Shown here one piece after another: positions 9,044 to 17,496 of a stretch of 64,000 nt of DNA. Positions within the stretch are counted from its first letter, which is position 1; each line of letters begins with the position of its first letter. Source of the DNA: Anaerolineales bacterium. Lineage in GTDB: Bacteria; Chloroflexota; Anaerolineae; Anaerolineales; Villigracilaceae. Both the position numbers and the translations under genes were made by a program. The stretch is from contig JAUQXA010000025.1 in NCBI GenBank assembly GCA_030834895.1, positions 60,219-124,218 of the forward strand, given 5' to 3'. The notes beneath the pieces are model-generated. The model worked only from the letters and a program-made list of their open reading frames with translations, was not told the DNA's origin and did not search any database.

Positions 9044-10309
9044 ATGACAGTTATCGCAGTGATCGGTTCGCAGTGGGGGGACGAGGGGAAAGGCAAGGCA
9101 GTGGATTTTCTGTCGGAGCGCGCGGATTATGTGGCGCGGTTCAACGGCGGGAACAACGCAGGGCATACGGTCATCAACCAGTTTGGGACGTTCAAGATTC
9201 ACCTTGTGCCGTCTGGGATTTTCGCGCAGAACACGACGGGGCTGCTCGGCGGCGGCGTGGTGGTTGACCCCGCGGTATTGATCGAAGAAATCGAGATGCT
9301 CAACAAGGCTGGCGTGGGCGTGGACGGGCGCTTCTGGGTCTCGCCGCGTTCGCATATCATCATGCCGTATCACAAGATTTTGGACGGCTTGTACGAAGAG
9401 GCAAAGGGCAAGGGTGCGACGGGCACCACGCGGCGCGGGATTGGTCCCGTGTTTGCGGACAAGGTCAGCTACAACGGCATCCGCTGGACAGACTTCACCA
9501 GCGACATGTTCGAGCAGCGGCTGGAAGTGCAACTGACTCTGAAGAACAAGATCATCGCCGCGCTGGGCGGCGAGGCGTTGAAGTTCGAAGCCGTGCGCGA
9601 CGAGTATCGCGGCTACTACGCCAAGTTGAAGCCGTACATCCGCGAGTTGTTTTCGATTGTGCAGGACGGCTTGAAGGCAGACAAGACCTTTTTGCTCGAA
9701 CAGGCGATGGGCACATTTTTGGATACGGACTGGGGAACCTATCCGTTCGTGACCGCTTCGACCACCATCCCGTCGGCGGCGTCGGCTGGACTCGGTATCC
9801 CGCCAAAGTTCATCAACAACGTAGTCGGCGTGACCAAAGCCTACACCACCCGCGTCGGCGCGGGTCCGCTGCCCACCGAAATCCACGACACGGAGAGCAA
9901 AGTCTACAAGAAGTTTGGCGAAGTCGCCGCGACAACAGGACGCATCCGCCGCGTGGGCTGGCTGGATTTGGAAATCGTCCACACCGCCGCGCAGTTGAGC
10001 GGCATGACCGAAATCTGCCTGACCAAGCTGGACACGCTGAGCGGCTTGAAGGAGATTCAAGTCTGCGTGGGATACAAGCTGAACGGACAATTCGTCCGCT
10101 ATGCCGATGTGGACGCTTACGGCTTGGACAAAGTGGAGCCAGTTTACAAATCCGTCCCAGGCTGGAACGAGGATATCAGCAAGGCACGGACATTTGAAGA
10201 CCTGCCCGCCAACGCGCAGAACTACGTCAAGATGATCGAAGAGGCGGCGGGAGTCCCTGTGAAGATGATCGGGGTGGGTCCTGAAAGAGAAGCGACAATA
10301 CGAAGGTAG
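9044..10309 (+). CDS. purA: Adenylosuccinate synthase
   Basis: The 421-residue protein starts MTVIAVIGSQWGDEGKGKAVDFL, the GTP-binding P-loop unique to this enzyme, and keeps FNGGNNAGHTV, GTTRRGIGPVFADK and TTGRIRRVGWLD. It condenses IMP with aspartate using GTP in AMP synthesis. The frame is open from 8912, but that extension translates the repeat above. The ATG at 9044 with the CGAGGAG site 3-9 bases upstream matches the family length and N-terminus. Confidence 0.96.
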   Translation: MTVIAVIGSQWGDEGKGKAVDFLSERADYVARFNGGNNAGHTVINQFGTFKIHLVPSGIFAQNTTGLLGGGVVVDPAVLIEEIEMLNKAGVGVDGRFWVSPRSHIIMPYHKILDGLYEEAKGKGATGTTRRGIGPVFADKVSYNGIRWTDFTSDMFEQRLEVQLTLKNKIIAALGGEALKFEAVRDEYRGYYAKLKPYIRELFSIVQDGLKADKTFLLEQAMGTFLDTDWGTYPFVTASTTIPSAASAGLGIPPKFINNVVGVTKAYTTRVGAGPLPTEIHDTESKVYKKFGEVAATTGRIRRVGWLDLEIVHTAAQLSGMTEICLTKLDTLSGLKEIQVCVGYKLNGQFVRYADVDAYGLDKVEPVYKSVPGWNEDISKARTFEDLPANAQNYVKMIEEAAGVPVKMIGVGPEREATIRR

Positions 10310-10323
10310 TTTTGAGTTGAACT

Positions 10324-10348
10324 GACTGTCATCTACAAGATGACAGTC
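10324..10348. terminator. Hairpin terminator after purA
   Basis: GACTGTCATCT (10324-10334) and AGATGACAGTC (10338-10348) pair perfectly, followed by ACCTTTGC. The same stem sequence ends gatB at 18947-18981, so this is a re-used terminator element. The rest of the gap to 10509 holds a short palindrome ACCTCAAATTGAGGT and an ATTCCACG / CGTGGAAT pair near 10430-10485, with no further assignment. Confidence 0.6.
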
Positions 10349-10509
10349 ACCTTTGCATTTCCTGCACTTTGTTGCCCCATAAATTAAACGGACGTATAAT
10401 CCATGGCAAAAGAATGATACAGACACATTCCACGTAAGACCTCAAATTGAGGTGTTCCACGGCAAGTTTGCGTGGAATATCTAGTTAGACGGCTGAAGCA
10501 CAGGTCACA

Positions 10510-11106
10510 ATGAAAAAGACTGTTTTTGTCTGGTTAACTTTTGTTGGAATAGTCCTTTTGATAATTGGCTTTAGTATAGGCTATAAACTGCTTATTAGTC
10601 CTTTACCTATTTCGCTTGACGACCCCAAAGCTCAACCAATCAAAAGCTTATTGGTAAATAGCCATAAATTAGAAGCCATTCTTTTTTGTTTTCCCGAATC
10701 CGATGTCAATTTACTCAATGAGGTGTACAAAGACACTAACGATTACAAGCTGACGAAAGATAATCGCGTAATGATTTCTAAGTACCTTGGAGAAGATAGT
10801 CTGAACAAAGCTGGTTATCTAACCTATAAAAAAGCCTATTTTCTCTGGAGTAAAAGTGGTGACCCATATCCAAAGGCATCTCCTGATCCGACTTTAGAGT
10901 ACCTTACTACCATTACCCCCAAGCCTATACGAGATTGCCCCGACCCATTAAAAGAACCAGAGTTGAGATACATAAGTATCTCTATTCGAGACAACAAAGC
11001 TATAGCAGATTATGGATATGGCGCATACCATCTAGTGGCGACACTAAGGAAATTTGACAATAACTGGTTCATCGTAAATTCACGAACAATATCCGTGAAC
11101 CCATAA
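10510..11106 (+). CDS. Hypothetical single-span membrane protein
   Basis: I do not recognise this 198-residue protein. An N-terminal hydrophobic helix (about 5-28, VFVWLTFVGIVLLIIGFSIGY) suggests a membrane anchor, with the rest outside. The C-terminus (IADYGYGAYHLVATLRKFDNNWFIVNSRTISV) resembles the beta-rich end of NTF2-like or lipoprotein-type domains. It is AT-richer than its neighbours purA and aspS, which hints at recent acquisition. No Shine-Dalgarno sequence is obvious before the ATG. Confidence 0.6.
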   Translation: MKKTVFVWLTFVGIVLLIIGFSIGYKLLISPLPISLDDPKAQPIKSLLVNSHKLEAILFCFPESDVNLLNEVYKDTNDYKLTKDNRVMISKYLGEDSLNKAGYLTYKKAYFLWSKSGDPYPKASPDPTLEYLTTITPKPIRDCPDPLKEPELRYISISIRDNKAIADYGYGAYHLVATLRKFDNNWFIVNSRTISVNP

Positions 11107-11234
11107 ATAATGAATCTACTTATAATGTCACACCACCTACCGATAAACAGCAGTGTCAAGGGTAAAGCACACTGAAATTGAAAATTGGACCAAGCCGCCT
11201 GGAACTAAAAATCTCCAAACCAACGACTTTGTGC

Positions 11235-11240
11235 TATAAT
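11235..11240 (+). promoter_or_regulatory. Extended -10 promoter of the aspS leader
   Basis: TGCTATAAT gives an extended -10 (TG-n-TATAAT). No good -35 is visible. The start of RNA should fall about 7 bases on, practically at the ATG of the leader peptide (8 bases between the -10 box and the ATG), so the leader is probably leaderless. Confidence 0.65.
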
Positions 11241-11248
11241 CCGCGCCA

Positions 11249-11335
11249 ATGTTCAAAAACAACCACTTCGCCAATAACAATAATAATAACGATAATGACG
11301 ATCGCTGGATCGTTGGGCGAAGCTTTGCTGGTTGA
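11249..11335 (+). CDS. Asn/Asp-rich leader peptide of aspS
   Basis: This 28-codon ORF begins MFKNNHFA, runs into six Asn codons and then D-N-D-D (codons at 11273-11302), and ends RWIVGRSFAG. Nine to ten of 28 residues are Asn or Asp-flanking Asn, and three are Asp. It lies between the promoter and a terminator upstream of aspS. Shortage of charged Asn- or Asp-tRNA would stall a ribosome in the run. Part of the antiterminator strand (11311-11320) lies within the last third of this ORF, as in classical amino-acid attenuators. It was identified by reading the sequence and is too short for routine gene calling. Confidence 0.75.
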   Translation: MFKNNHFANNNNNNDNDDRWIVGRSFAG

Positions 11336-11395
11336 CAGGACAACTCAGGTCAAAACCAATCGCCCGACGCAGACGCGAAGGGCGATTTATTTTAT
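11311..11395 (+). promoter_or_regulatory. Transcription attenuator controlling aspS
   Basis: The terminator has arms AATCGCCC (11358-11365) and GGGCGATT (11380-11387), then the T-rich run ATTTATTTTATAT. The competing antiterminator pairs CGTTGGGCGA (11311-11320, inside the leader ORF) with TCGCCCGACG (11360-11369): ten base pairs with one G-U. A ribosome stalled on the Asn/Asp codons leaves 11311-11320 free and favours read-through. A ribosome reaching the stop at 11333-11335 covers it and favours termination. The arrangement is seen in sequence; the switching is inferred. Confidence 0.72.
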
Positions 11396-11404
11396 ATACT
11401 ACTT

Positions 11405-11486
11405 GTGTCACCCTGAGCGCAGCGAAGGGTCTCCAACAACAATTAGAGACTCTTCGGTCGCCCAATGGGCTCCCTCAGAGTGACAC
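11405..11486. repeat. Dispersed inverted repeat, GTGTCACCCTGAG type
   Basis: GTGTCACCCTGAGCG... on the left pairs with ...CTCAGAGTGACAC on the right, with inner GGGTCTC / GAGACTC. A relative follows aspS at 13285-13351 (GTCGTTCTGAGC...GCTCAGGGTGAC). It lies between the attenuator and the aspS ribosome-binding site. Together with the leader and attenuator it accounts for the 400-bp gap before aspS; 11107-11234 shows nothing else I can name. Confidence 0.7.
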
Positions 11487-11510
11487 ATGGAAAATCTTCG
11501 GAGGCGCATT

Positions 11511-13274
11511 ATGTACAGAACTCATACTTGTGGAGAATTACGTGCCAGTTACGCCGGGCAGTCCGTCACCGTTTCGGGCTGGGTCAATCGTCGGCGTGAT
11601 CATGGCGGGGTGGTCTTCTTTGACCTGCGTGACCGCGCAGGTATCGTCCAGGTCACCATCAACCCAGACCTGCCCAAAGAGGCGCTCGACCTCGTCGCCA
11701 GTGTCCGCTTCGAGTGGGTGCTGCAAATCGAAGGTCTGGTCCACAAGCGACCCACTGGGAACGAGAATCCCAACATGGAGACAGGCGAGATCGAGATCAT
11801 CGCCAAAAACATCACCGTCCTGAATCCCGCCAAGACCCTGCCGTTCATGGTCAGCTCGGACACCGACCTCGCGGACGAAAATGCGCGCCTCAAATATCGC
11901 TATCTCGACCTGCGCCGCGAACGCATGACCCGCAACATGGTCCTGCGTCACAAGGTCATCAAGTTCATGCGCGACTATCTCGACGAACAGGGCTTCATCG
12001 AAATCGAAACGCCCATCATGTTCAAAGCGACCCCCGAAGGCGCGCGCGACTACCTCGTCCCCTCGCGCATCTACCCTGGACAGTTCTACGCCCTGCCGCA
12101 GTCGCCCCAGCAGTTGAAGCAATTGCTGATGGTGGCTGGCATGGACAAGTATTTCCAGATCGCGCGTTGCTTCCGCGACGAAGACCTGCGCGGCGACCGT
12201 CAGCCTGAGTTCACCCAACTCGACCTTGAGATGTCCTTCGTCCACCGTGACGATGTGCTCGACTTGGTCGAAGGTTTGTTCACCAAGATGATCCCCGCCG
12301 TCGCGCCGCACAAGAAACTGCTCTCGACCCCGTGGAAGAAATTCTCCTACCGCGAGGTGATGGAAAAATACGGCTCGGATAAGCCCGACCTGCGCTTCGG
12401 GATGGAACTGGTGGACGTGAGCGACGTATTTGCGAAAAGCGAATTCAAGGTCTTCAAATCCGCGCTCGAAGCGGGTGGCGTTATCAAGTGCATCGTCGCA
12501 CCCCGCAGCGCGGACATGTCCCGCAAGGAAGTGGACGCGCTGACCGAAGTCGCCAAGACTTTCGGAGCAAAGGGAATGCCTACGCTGGGAATTACCGCCG
12601 AAGGCGTGAAGGGCAGCATCTCGAAGTTCGTCACATCCGAAGAGGTAGAAGCGCTCAAGTCCAAGACGGGCGCGAAAGATGGCGACCTGATCGTCTTTGC
12701 GACAGACGCCCGCGCCGTAGTCAACAAGACCCTCGGCGGACTGCGGCTCTGGTTCCGCGACAAGCTCGACCTTGCCGACAAGAGCATGATGGCGTTCGCC
12801 TGGGTTGTGGACTTCCCGTTCTTTGCCTGGAATGAAGAAGAGCAGAAATGGGAATCGGAACATCATCCCTTCACCATGCCCAAGCTGGAAGACCTGCCCA
12901 AGTTCGACACCGACCCTGGTGCGGTGATGTCCGACGCCTATGACATGGTCTGCAATGGCTACGAGATGGCATCGGGTTCCATCCGCATCCACCGCCGCGA
13001 CATACAGATGAAGATGTTCCAGATGCTCGGACTGACCGACGAAGAAATTCAAGCCAAGTTCGGTCACATGCTCGAAGCCTTCGAGTACGGCGCTCCCCCA
13101 CACGGCGGCATGGCTCCTGGCATCGACCGCCTCGTCATGCTCCTCGCGGACGAACCCAACATCCGCGAAGTCATCGCCTTCCCCAAGAACCAGGCTGGGC
13201 GCGACGTGATGGCAGATGCTCCGTCCGAAGTCGAGCCGAAGCAGTTGAAAGAGTTGCATATCAAATTTTCATAA
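11511..13274 (+). CDS. aspS: Aspartyl-tRNA synthetase, predicted non-discriminating
   Basis: The 587-residue protein is a bacterial-type AspRS. It has an OB anticodon-binding domain (1-105), class II motifs ([25 protein letters not shown], then [23 protein letters not shown]), the GAD insertion (about 290-410), and the C-terminal [22 protein letters not shown] motif. His31 (RRRDHGG) and Gly83 (RPTGNENPN) are the residues I recall as typical of non-discriminating AspRS that also charges tRNA-Asn. The ATG at 11511 has a GGAGG site and sets this numbering; an in-frame ATG at 11487 lies in the repeat. The gene is preceded by an Asn/Asp leader-peptide attenuator, and gatCAB is 1.3 kb downstream. 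Confidence 0.95.
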   Translation: MYRTHTCGELRASYAGQSVTVSGWVNRRRDHGGVVFFDLRDRAGIVQVTINPDLPKEALDLVASVRFEWVLQIEGLVHKRPTGNENPNMETGEIEIIAKNITVLNPAKTLPFMVSSDTDLADENARLKYRYLDLRRERMTRNMVLRHKVIKFMRDYLDEQGFIEIETPIMFKATPEGARDYLVPSRIYPGQFYALPQSPQQLKQLLMVAGMDKYFQIARCFRDEDLRGDRQPEFTQLDLEMSFVHRDDVLDLVEGLFTKMIPAVAPHKKLLSTPWKKFSYREVMEKYGSDKPDLRFGMELVDVSDVFAKSEFKVFKSALEAGGVIKCIVAPRSADMSRKEVDALTEVAKTFGAKGMPTLGITAEGVKGSISKFVTSEEVEALKSKTGAKDGDLIVFATDARAVVNKTLGGLRLWFRDKLDLADKSMMAFAWVVDFPFFAWNEEEQKWESEHHPFTMPKLEDLPKFDTDPGAVMSDAYDMVCNGYEMASGSIRIHRRDIQMKMFQMLGLTDEEIQAKFGHMLEAFEYGAPPHGGMAPGIDRLVMLLADEPNIREVIAFPKNQAGRDVMADAPSEVEPKQLKELHIKFS

Positions 13275-13284
13275 CTTACATGGT

Positions 13285-13351
13285 GTCGTTCTGAGCGGAG
13301 CGAAGAACCTCTATGATTATCACAGAGACCCTTCGCTATGCTCAGGGTGAC
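13285..13351. repeat. Dispersed inverted repeat after aspS
   Basis: GTCGTTCTGAGC(GGAGCGAAGAACCTC) pairs imperfectly with (GAGACCCTTCGCTAT)GCTCAGGGTGAC. It belongs to the same family as 11405-11486 and so brackets aspS. It may help end the aspS transcript, but no T-run follows. Confidence 0.6.
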
Positions 13352-13383
13352 AAGCACAGTTCCTCTCAACAGAAAGGTATAGA

Positions 13384-13593
13384 ATGAACATAAAAGACCT
13401 CGTCGTAAATAAAACAGCCAAATTTGCATATTGCACAGACGGCGCGCTGTGGTACGAGGTTGACGGTTTTCGTTTTCCCGTCCCGTTTTCGGAGACGGTC
13501 GGCGCATGCTTCATGCCTGAGCACAAGGCGATCAACCTGATGCGTTGGATACGAAAGCAATTGGAAGAAAACGAGTCACAAAGACGCCCATAA
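13384..13593 (+). CDS. Small conserved-looking protein of unknown function
   Basis: This 69-residue soluble protein (MNIKDLVVNKTAKFAYCTDGALWYEVDGFRFPVPFSET...MRWIRKQLEE) has a beta-rich middle and a C-terminal amphipathic helix. An AAAGGTATAGA stretch stands before the ATG. I have no functional assignment. Its aromatic WYEVDGFRFPVPF motif looks constrained, which argues for a real gene. Confidence 0.6.
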   Translation: MNIKDLVVNKTAKFAYCTDGALWYEVDGFRFPVPFSETVGACFMPEHKAINLMRWIRKQLEENESQRRP

Positions 13594-13597
13594 AATG

Positions 13598-13650
13598 TAG
13601 GGGACGTTCTCCCCTAGCACCGCCCACCAGGGCAGGTGTAACGTCCCCTA
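13598..13650. repeat. Spacer hairpin, TAGGGGACGTT type
   Basis: TAGGGGACGTT (13598-13608) and AACGTCCCCTA (13640-13650) are perfect complements enclosing smaller GGG/CCC pairings. It lies between two small genes and is probably another dispersed repeat or a terminator without a T-run. Confidence 0.55.
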
Positions 13651-13722
13651 ACATGTCCGTTGGCGTAAGAGAACGCCGACTACACAAATGAAATCACGAA
13701 CGATCACGTAAATGGAGTGCGG

Positions 13723-14082
13723 ATGGATGTCAGGCAAGGTGACGTATTTTGGATTTCGCCAAACGAGGAAAACAAGATCGCATCTGACCACGCCCATCCG
13801 CACGTAGTTGTCCAGAGCGACAGTCCAAACGTGTTTCTCGTCTGCGCATTGACCACAAACCTGAAACGGGCAAAAGCTCCTGGAAATGTGTTGCTTGAGG
13901 AAGGCGAAGCAAATTTGCCCAGGCAAAGTGTCGTGGTCGTTTCACAAGTGTCCACGGTGGACAAAACCCAACTAGGCGAATACATCGGGACACTGAGCGA
14001 AACACGGATTCATCAAGTGCTGGCTGGGATGCAGTTTTTAGAGAAGATGACTGAACGTAACAAAACAGAACCAGTCAAATAA
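13723..14082 (+). CDS. PemK/MazF-family endoribonuclease toxin-like protein
   Basis: The 119-residue protein starts with VRQGDVFWIS and continues HPHVVVQSDSPNVFLVCALTTNLKRAKAPGNVLL...QSVVVVSQVSTVDKTQLGEYIGTLS. This is the SH3-like barrel pattern of MazF/PemK RNases (GD-V-W near the start, T-S/T-N in the middle, V-S-Q-V-x-T-V-D-K in strand 4). The ATG at 13723 with GGAG 5-8 bases upstream is preferred over the GTG at 13717. No typical antitoxin gene overlaps it. The 69-residue protein upstream is not a recognisable antitoxin, so it may be a solitary member of the family. Confidence 0.75.
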   Translation: MDVRQGDVFWISPNEENKIASDHAHPHVVVQSDSPNVFLVCALTTNLKRAKAPGNVLLEEGEANLPRQSVVVVSQVSTVDKTQLGEYIGTLSETRIHQVLAGMQFLEKMTERNKTEPVK

Positions 14083-14098
14083 TGGATAACGTACTTTT

Positions 14099-14545
14099 AT
14101 GAAACTAAAAGTCTTGAAAAACTGTAAAAAAGGTCCCTATGTCGAGTTCAATTCCACAGGCAAGCACTGGGAAGATTCTTCGATATTTTTGGAAGAAGTT
14201 GTTTTCGGGGTTTTCTCTCGCTGTTTTGATGGAAGCAATGAAAACTTCAATTACTTTGGAGCAACAACTTTCAAAGAAATTGAATTATTAAGTTTACACG
14301 GCGCTCTTAAGAGATTTAGAACCGATCTGGATGAAATTTCCGACACTGAGACTTTTACGAAGTTTATCTTATTCGAGCCAATAGGAAAAAATTTTCTTCA
14401 CGAACTTACAACAATCGACAAAATAGATTTGAACCAGAACTGGAAAAAGATAATAAAAAGCCTAAAAGACATTACCGAAACCCTTCTGAATCTAGCGATG
14501 AACTGTATTGAAAAGAAAAATGTCTTATGGGTGTTAGGCATTTAG
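14099..14545 (+). CDS. Hypothetical AT-rich protein
   Basis: I do not recognise this 148-residue protein. It is soluble, mixed alpha/beta, with a polar N-terminus (MKLKVLKNCKKGPYVEFN) and a helical C-terminus (KIIKSLKDITETLLNLAMNCIEKKN). Its base composition is clearly AT-richer than gatC and aspS. It sits 16 bases after the PemK-like gene, so together they may be a small acquired unit placed before the gat operon. Confidence 0.5.
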   Translation: MKLKVLKNCKKGPYVEFNSTGKHWEDSSIFLEEVVFGVFSRCFDGSNENFNYFGATTFKEIELLSLHGALKRFRTDLDEISDTETFTKFILFEPIGKNFLHELTTIDKIDLNQNWKKIIKSLKDITETLLNLAMNCIEKKNVLWVLGI

Positions 14546-14562
14546 CGAGTAAAGGAACGCTT

Positions 14563-14889
14563 ATGACAAAAACCACTTCGGCAGGGAACAAGAATATTAT
14601 CGACACCAAAACTGTCAAGCACGTTGCCAACCTAGTACGGCTTGGCATCACGGAAGAGGAAGCCCAGAAATTCAGCGGGCAATTCTCGTCCATCATTGAC
14701 TATTTCAACATGCTCAACGAAGTGGACACTGAAAACATCCCACCCGCCTCGGACATCGCCAACGCGGAAAACGTCCTGCGCGAGGATGTGGTCAAGCAGT
14801 CGATAAGCCACGAGGAATTTATCAAAAACGTCCCGAACTCCGAGCGCGGCTACGTCAAGGTGCCAACCGTTTTGGGCGACGAGTCATAA
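14563..14889 (+). CDS. gatC: Aspartyl/glutamyl-tRNA amidotransferase subunit C
   Basis: The 108-residue protein shows the GatC pattern VKHVANLVRLGITEEEAQKFSGQFSSIIDYFNMLNEVDTENIPP, which wraps GatA and GatB together. An upstream frame is open to 14527, but the ATG at 14563 has an AAAGGA site and leaves only a short N-terminal extension (TKTTSAGNKNIIDTK). It heads a cluster gatC-add-gatA-gatB in which adenosine deaminase is inserted 3 bases after its stop. Confidence 0.92.
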   Translation: MTKTTSAGNKNIIDTKTVKHVANLVRLGITEEEAQKFSGQFSSIIDYFNMLNEVDTENIPPASDIANAENVLREDVVKQSISHEEFIKNVPNSERGYVKVPTVLGDES

Positions 14890-14892
14890 GCG

Positions 14893-15936
14893 ATGTCCAT
14901 ACCCATTGAAAACTTCATTACCCAGATGCCGAAGGTGGAATTGCATGTCCACCTCGAAGGTTCGGTCAGACCTGAGACGTTGATCCAGCTTGCGGCGAAG
15001 TACAATGTCGCGCTGCCCGCAAAAAATCTAGATGAACTCAAAGACTGGTACACCTTCAAAGATTTCGACCACTTCATCGAAGTCTATATGGCGATATCGG
15101 GCTGCTTCCGCCACGCCGATGACATCGAGTTGATCGCCCGCGAATTTTTGATCGGGCAGACAAAGCAAAACATCAAGTACAGCGAAGTGACCTTCACGCC
15201 GTACAGCCAGTTCGTCAACAGCGGACTGGGATTCCACGAGCAGATGGACGCAGTCAACCGCGCGCGGCTTTGGGCTGAAAAAGAACTCGGCGTGCAGATG
15301 GCGGTGATTGTGGACATCCCGCGTTTGATCTCCTCCGAAGAAGGAGACATCATCGCGGACTGGCTCATCGAACGATACGGCGATGGGATGCTGATCGCGA
15401 TGGGGCTGGGCGGACCCGAAAAGGGACACCCGCCCGTCAAGTTCAAGTCCGCGTTCGACAAGGTGCGCAAGGCGGGTATCCCCTGCATTTTACACGCTGG
15501 CGAAACGCAGGGACCAGAGAGTATCTGGCAGGCACTCGAAGTGGCGGACAGTCAGCGCATCGGTCACGGCGTACGGGCAATCGAAGACCCGAAGCTGATT
15601 GCCCACCTGCGGGAGAAACAAATCCCGCTTGAGGTCTGCCCGACGAGCAATATCTGTCTCAAGGTCTATCCTTCGATTTTGGAACACTGTTTGCCGCAAC
15701 TCTTGAAGGAAGGGCTCTACATCACGATCAACAGCGACGACCCGCCGATGTTCAATACCACCCTGACCAACGAATTCATCCAACTCGAAAAGCACTTCGG
15801 TTGGGATTCTGACCTGCTCGAAAAGTTGACCTTGAACGCCATCCGCGCCAGCCTGTTGACCGACTCACGCAAACAGGAAATGCTGACCGCATTCCAGTCG
15901 GAATTTGCCAGGCTGCGCTCTCAATATCTGGGCTAG
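14893..15936 (+). CDS. add: Adenosine deaminase family protein
   Basis: The 347-residue protein carries the zinc amidohydrolase motifs: VELHVHLEGSVRPETL (two His ligands), ILHAGE with the catalytic Glu, SQRIGHGV, and ITINSDDPPMFNT with the Asp pair. It would deaminate adenosine (or a close analogue such as 6-aminodeoxyfutalosine) to the inosine-type product. The ATG lies 3 bases after the gatC stop and gatA starts 5 bases after its own stop, so it is embedded in the gat operon by tight coupling. Confidence 0.9.
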   Translation: MSIPIENFITQMPKVELHVHLEGSVRPETLIQLAAKYNVALPAKNLDELKDWYTFKDFDHFIEVYMAISGCFRHADDIELIAREFLIGQTKQNIKYSEVTFTPYSQFVNSGLGFHEQMDAVNRARLWAEKELGVQMAVIVDIPRLISSEEGDIIADWLIERYGDGMLIAMGLGGPEKGHPPVKFKSAFDKVRKAGIPCILHAGETQGPESIWQALEVADSQRIGHGVRAIEDPKLIAHLREKQIPLEVCPTSNICLKVYPSILEHCLPQLLKEGLYITINSDDPPMFNTTLTNEFIQLEKHFGWDSDLLEKLTLNAIRASLLTDSRKQEMLTAFQSEFARLRSQYLG

Positions 15937-15941
15937 AAAAT

Positions 15942-17399
15942 ATGGACTTACATACCCTTACCCTCCGAGAACTTCACGAACTGCTCGTCGCCAAAAAAAT
16001 CTCTTCGGTCGAGTTGACTCAGGCAACCCTGCAACGCGCCCACGAGATCGATCCAAAACTCAAGTCCTACGTCACCATTGCGGACGATGTGGCGCTGGAA
16101 CAAGCAAAGCAAGCCGATGAGCGCATCGCCAAAGGCGACGTCACCCCGCTGACGGGCATTCCCTTCGCGATGAAAGACGCCATCTCGACTCGCGGCGTGC
16201 GGACAACTTGTTCGTCCAAAATTTTGGAAAACTACGTCCCGCAGTACAACGCCACCGTCACGCAAAAGCTCGCGGACTCTGGCGCGGTTCTGCTCGGCAA
16301 GACCAACATGGACGAGTTCGGCATGGGGTCATCATGCGAGAACTCCGCCTTCTTCAACACCCACAACCCGTGGGATTTGGATCGCGTCCCTGGCGGATCG
16401 AGCGGCGGGGCGGCGGCGGCGATGTCCGCTGGTTTGTGTGGATTCTCCATCGGCGAAGACACGGGCGGATCAGTGCGCATGCCCGCGGGCTTCTGCAACG
16501 TGACGGGCATCAAGCCGACCTATGGGCGCGTCTCCCGTTACGGGCTGATCGCGCTGGTCTCGTCCTTCGACGGCATCGGACCGATGACCCGCGACGCCTA
16601 CGACTGCGCGACCGTCCTCGAAGCCATTGCAGGTCACGACGAACACGACAGCACCACTTATCAGACGCCCGTCCCCAACTACACAAAAGAAATCGACAAA
16701 CCCGTCAAGGGGATGAAGCTCGGCATCCCGAAGGAATATTTCGTGGCAGGCATGGAAGCAGGCGTCGAGTCCGCAATTCAGGAAGCCATCCGACAGTTCG
16801 AAAAACTCGGCATGGAAATCCACGAAGTTTCGCTGCCGAACACAAAATACGCGCTCCCCGTTTATTATCTTTTGCTCTTTGCCGAAGCCAGTTCCAACCT
16901 TGCCCGTTTTGACGGCACACGCTTCGGGCTTTCAGTCGCCGACGATGCCAAAGAGATTTTAGATATTTACCTGCAAACCCGCCGCGCGGGATTCGGCGAC
17001 GAGGTCAAGCGCCGCATCATGCTCGGAGCCTACGCCCTCTCGGCTGGATACTACGACGCGTACTATCTCAAAGCTCAGAAAGTCCGCACCTTGCTTCGCC
17101 GTGACTTCGAGGCGGCTTTCTCCTCTGTTGACGTTCTCCTCGCCCCGACCTGTCCCACCACCGCCTTCAAACTCGGCGAAAAGACCAGCGATCCGCTCGA
17201 AATGTATCTCTCGGACATTTACGTCGTGGCTACGAACCCTGCTGGCGTTCCCTCGCTGGCAGTCCCCGCTGGCTTCTCGAATAACATGCCTGTCGGAATG
17301 CAACTCATCGGCAAGCACTTGAATGAACAGACATTATTCCAGGTCGGTCACGCTTATCAACAAGCGACGGATTGGCATAAGCGAAATCCTGAGATATAG
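15942..17399 (+). CDS. gatA: Aspartyl/glutamyl-tRNA amidotransferase subunit A
   Basis: The 485-residue amidase-signature enzyme has the catalytic Lys in PFAMKDAIST and the Gly/Ser-rich loop DRVPGGSSGGAAAAMSAGL with the cis-Ser. The nucleophile Ser is in GEDTGGSVRMPAGFCNVTGIKPTYGRVSRYG. It releases ammonia from glutamine to amidate Glu-tRNA-Gln and/or Asp-tRNA-Asn together with GatB and GatC. It is 5 bases downstream of add and has the usual full length. Confidence 0.96.
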   Translation: MDLHTLTLRELHELLVAKKISSVELTQATLQRAHEIDPKLKSYVTIADDVALEQAKQADERIAKGDVTPLTGIPFAMKDAISTRGVRTTCSSKILENYVPQYNATVTQKLADSGAVLLGKTNMDEFGMGSSCENSAFFNTHNPWDLDRVPGGSSGGAAAAMSAGLCGFSIGEDTGGSVRMPAGFCNVTGIKPTYGRVSRYGLIALVSSFDGIGPMTRDAYDCATVLEAIAGHDEHDSTTYQTPVPNYTKEIDKPVKGMKLGIPKEYFVAGMEAGVESAIQEAIRQFEKLGMEIHEVSLPNTKYALPVYYLLLFAEASSNLARFDGTRFGLSVADDAKEILDIYLQTRRAGFGDEVKRRIMLGAYALSAGYYDAYYLKAQKVRTLLRRDFEAAFSSVDVLLAPTCPTTAFKLGEKTSDPLEMYLSDIYVVATNPAGVPSLAVPAGFSNNMPVGMQLIGKHLNEQTLFQVGHAYQQATDWHKRNPEI

Positions 17400-17443
17400 G
17401 TAATTAGGGGTTAGGTGATTAGGCGACTAATCCCTAATTACCT
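17398..17443. repeat. Spacer hairpin between gatA and gatB
   Basis: AGGTAATTAGGG (17398-17409) and CCCTAATTACCT (17432-17443) are perfect 12-base arms. TGATTACC repeats continue to about 17462. Since gatA and gatB are needed in equal amounts, this is more likely an RNA-stabilising or repeat element than a full terminator. Confidence 0.55.
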
Positions 17444-17496
17444 GATTACCTGATTACCCAATCACTTGGTCCCTCTCCCGCAAAGGACGCCCAAAT

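Noticed and set aside
8933..10426. A 497-codon minus-strand frame opposite purA, and a 573-codon one opposite aspS (11538-13259)
   Set aside because: They mirror the codon pattern of strongly conserved genes on the other strand, have His/Val/Asp-biased composition and no family motifs.
10430..10509. A lone attC-like element (ATTCCACG...CGTGGAAT, GTTAGAC) before the AT-rich gene at 10510
   Set aside because: No R'' partner GTCTAAC is present on either side, and the arms lack the GCGT-G-x-ACCCG-A pattern of the real sites.
11249..11395. A T-box riboswitch upstream of aspS
   Set aside because: No T-box sequence (AGGGTGGNACCGCG) or specifier-loop layout is present; the Asn/Asp ORF with competing stems explains the region better.
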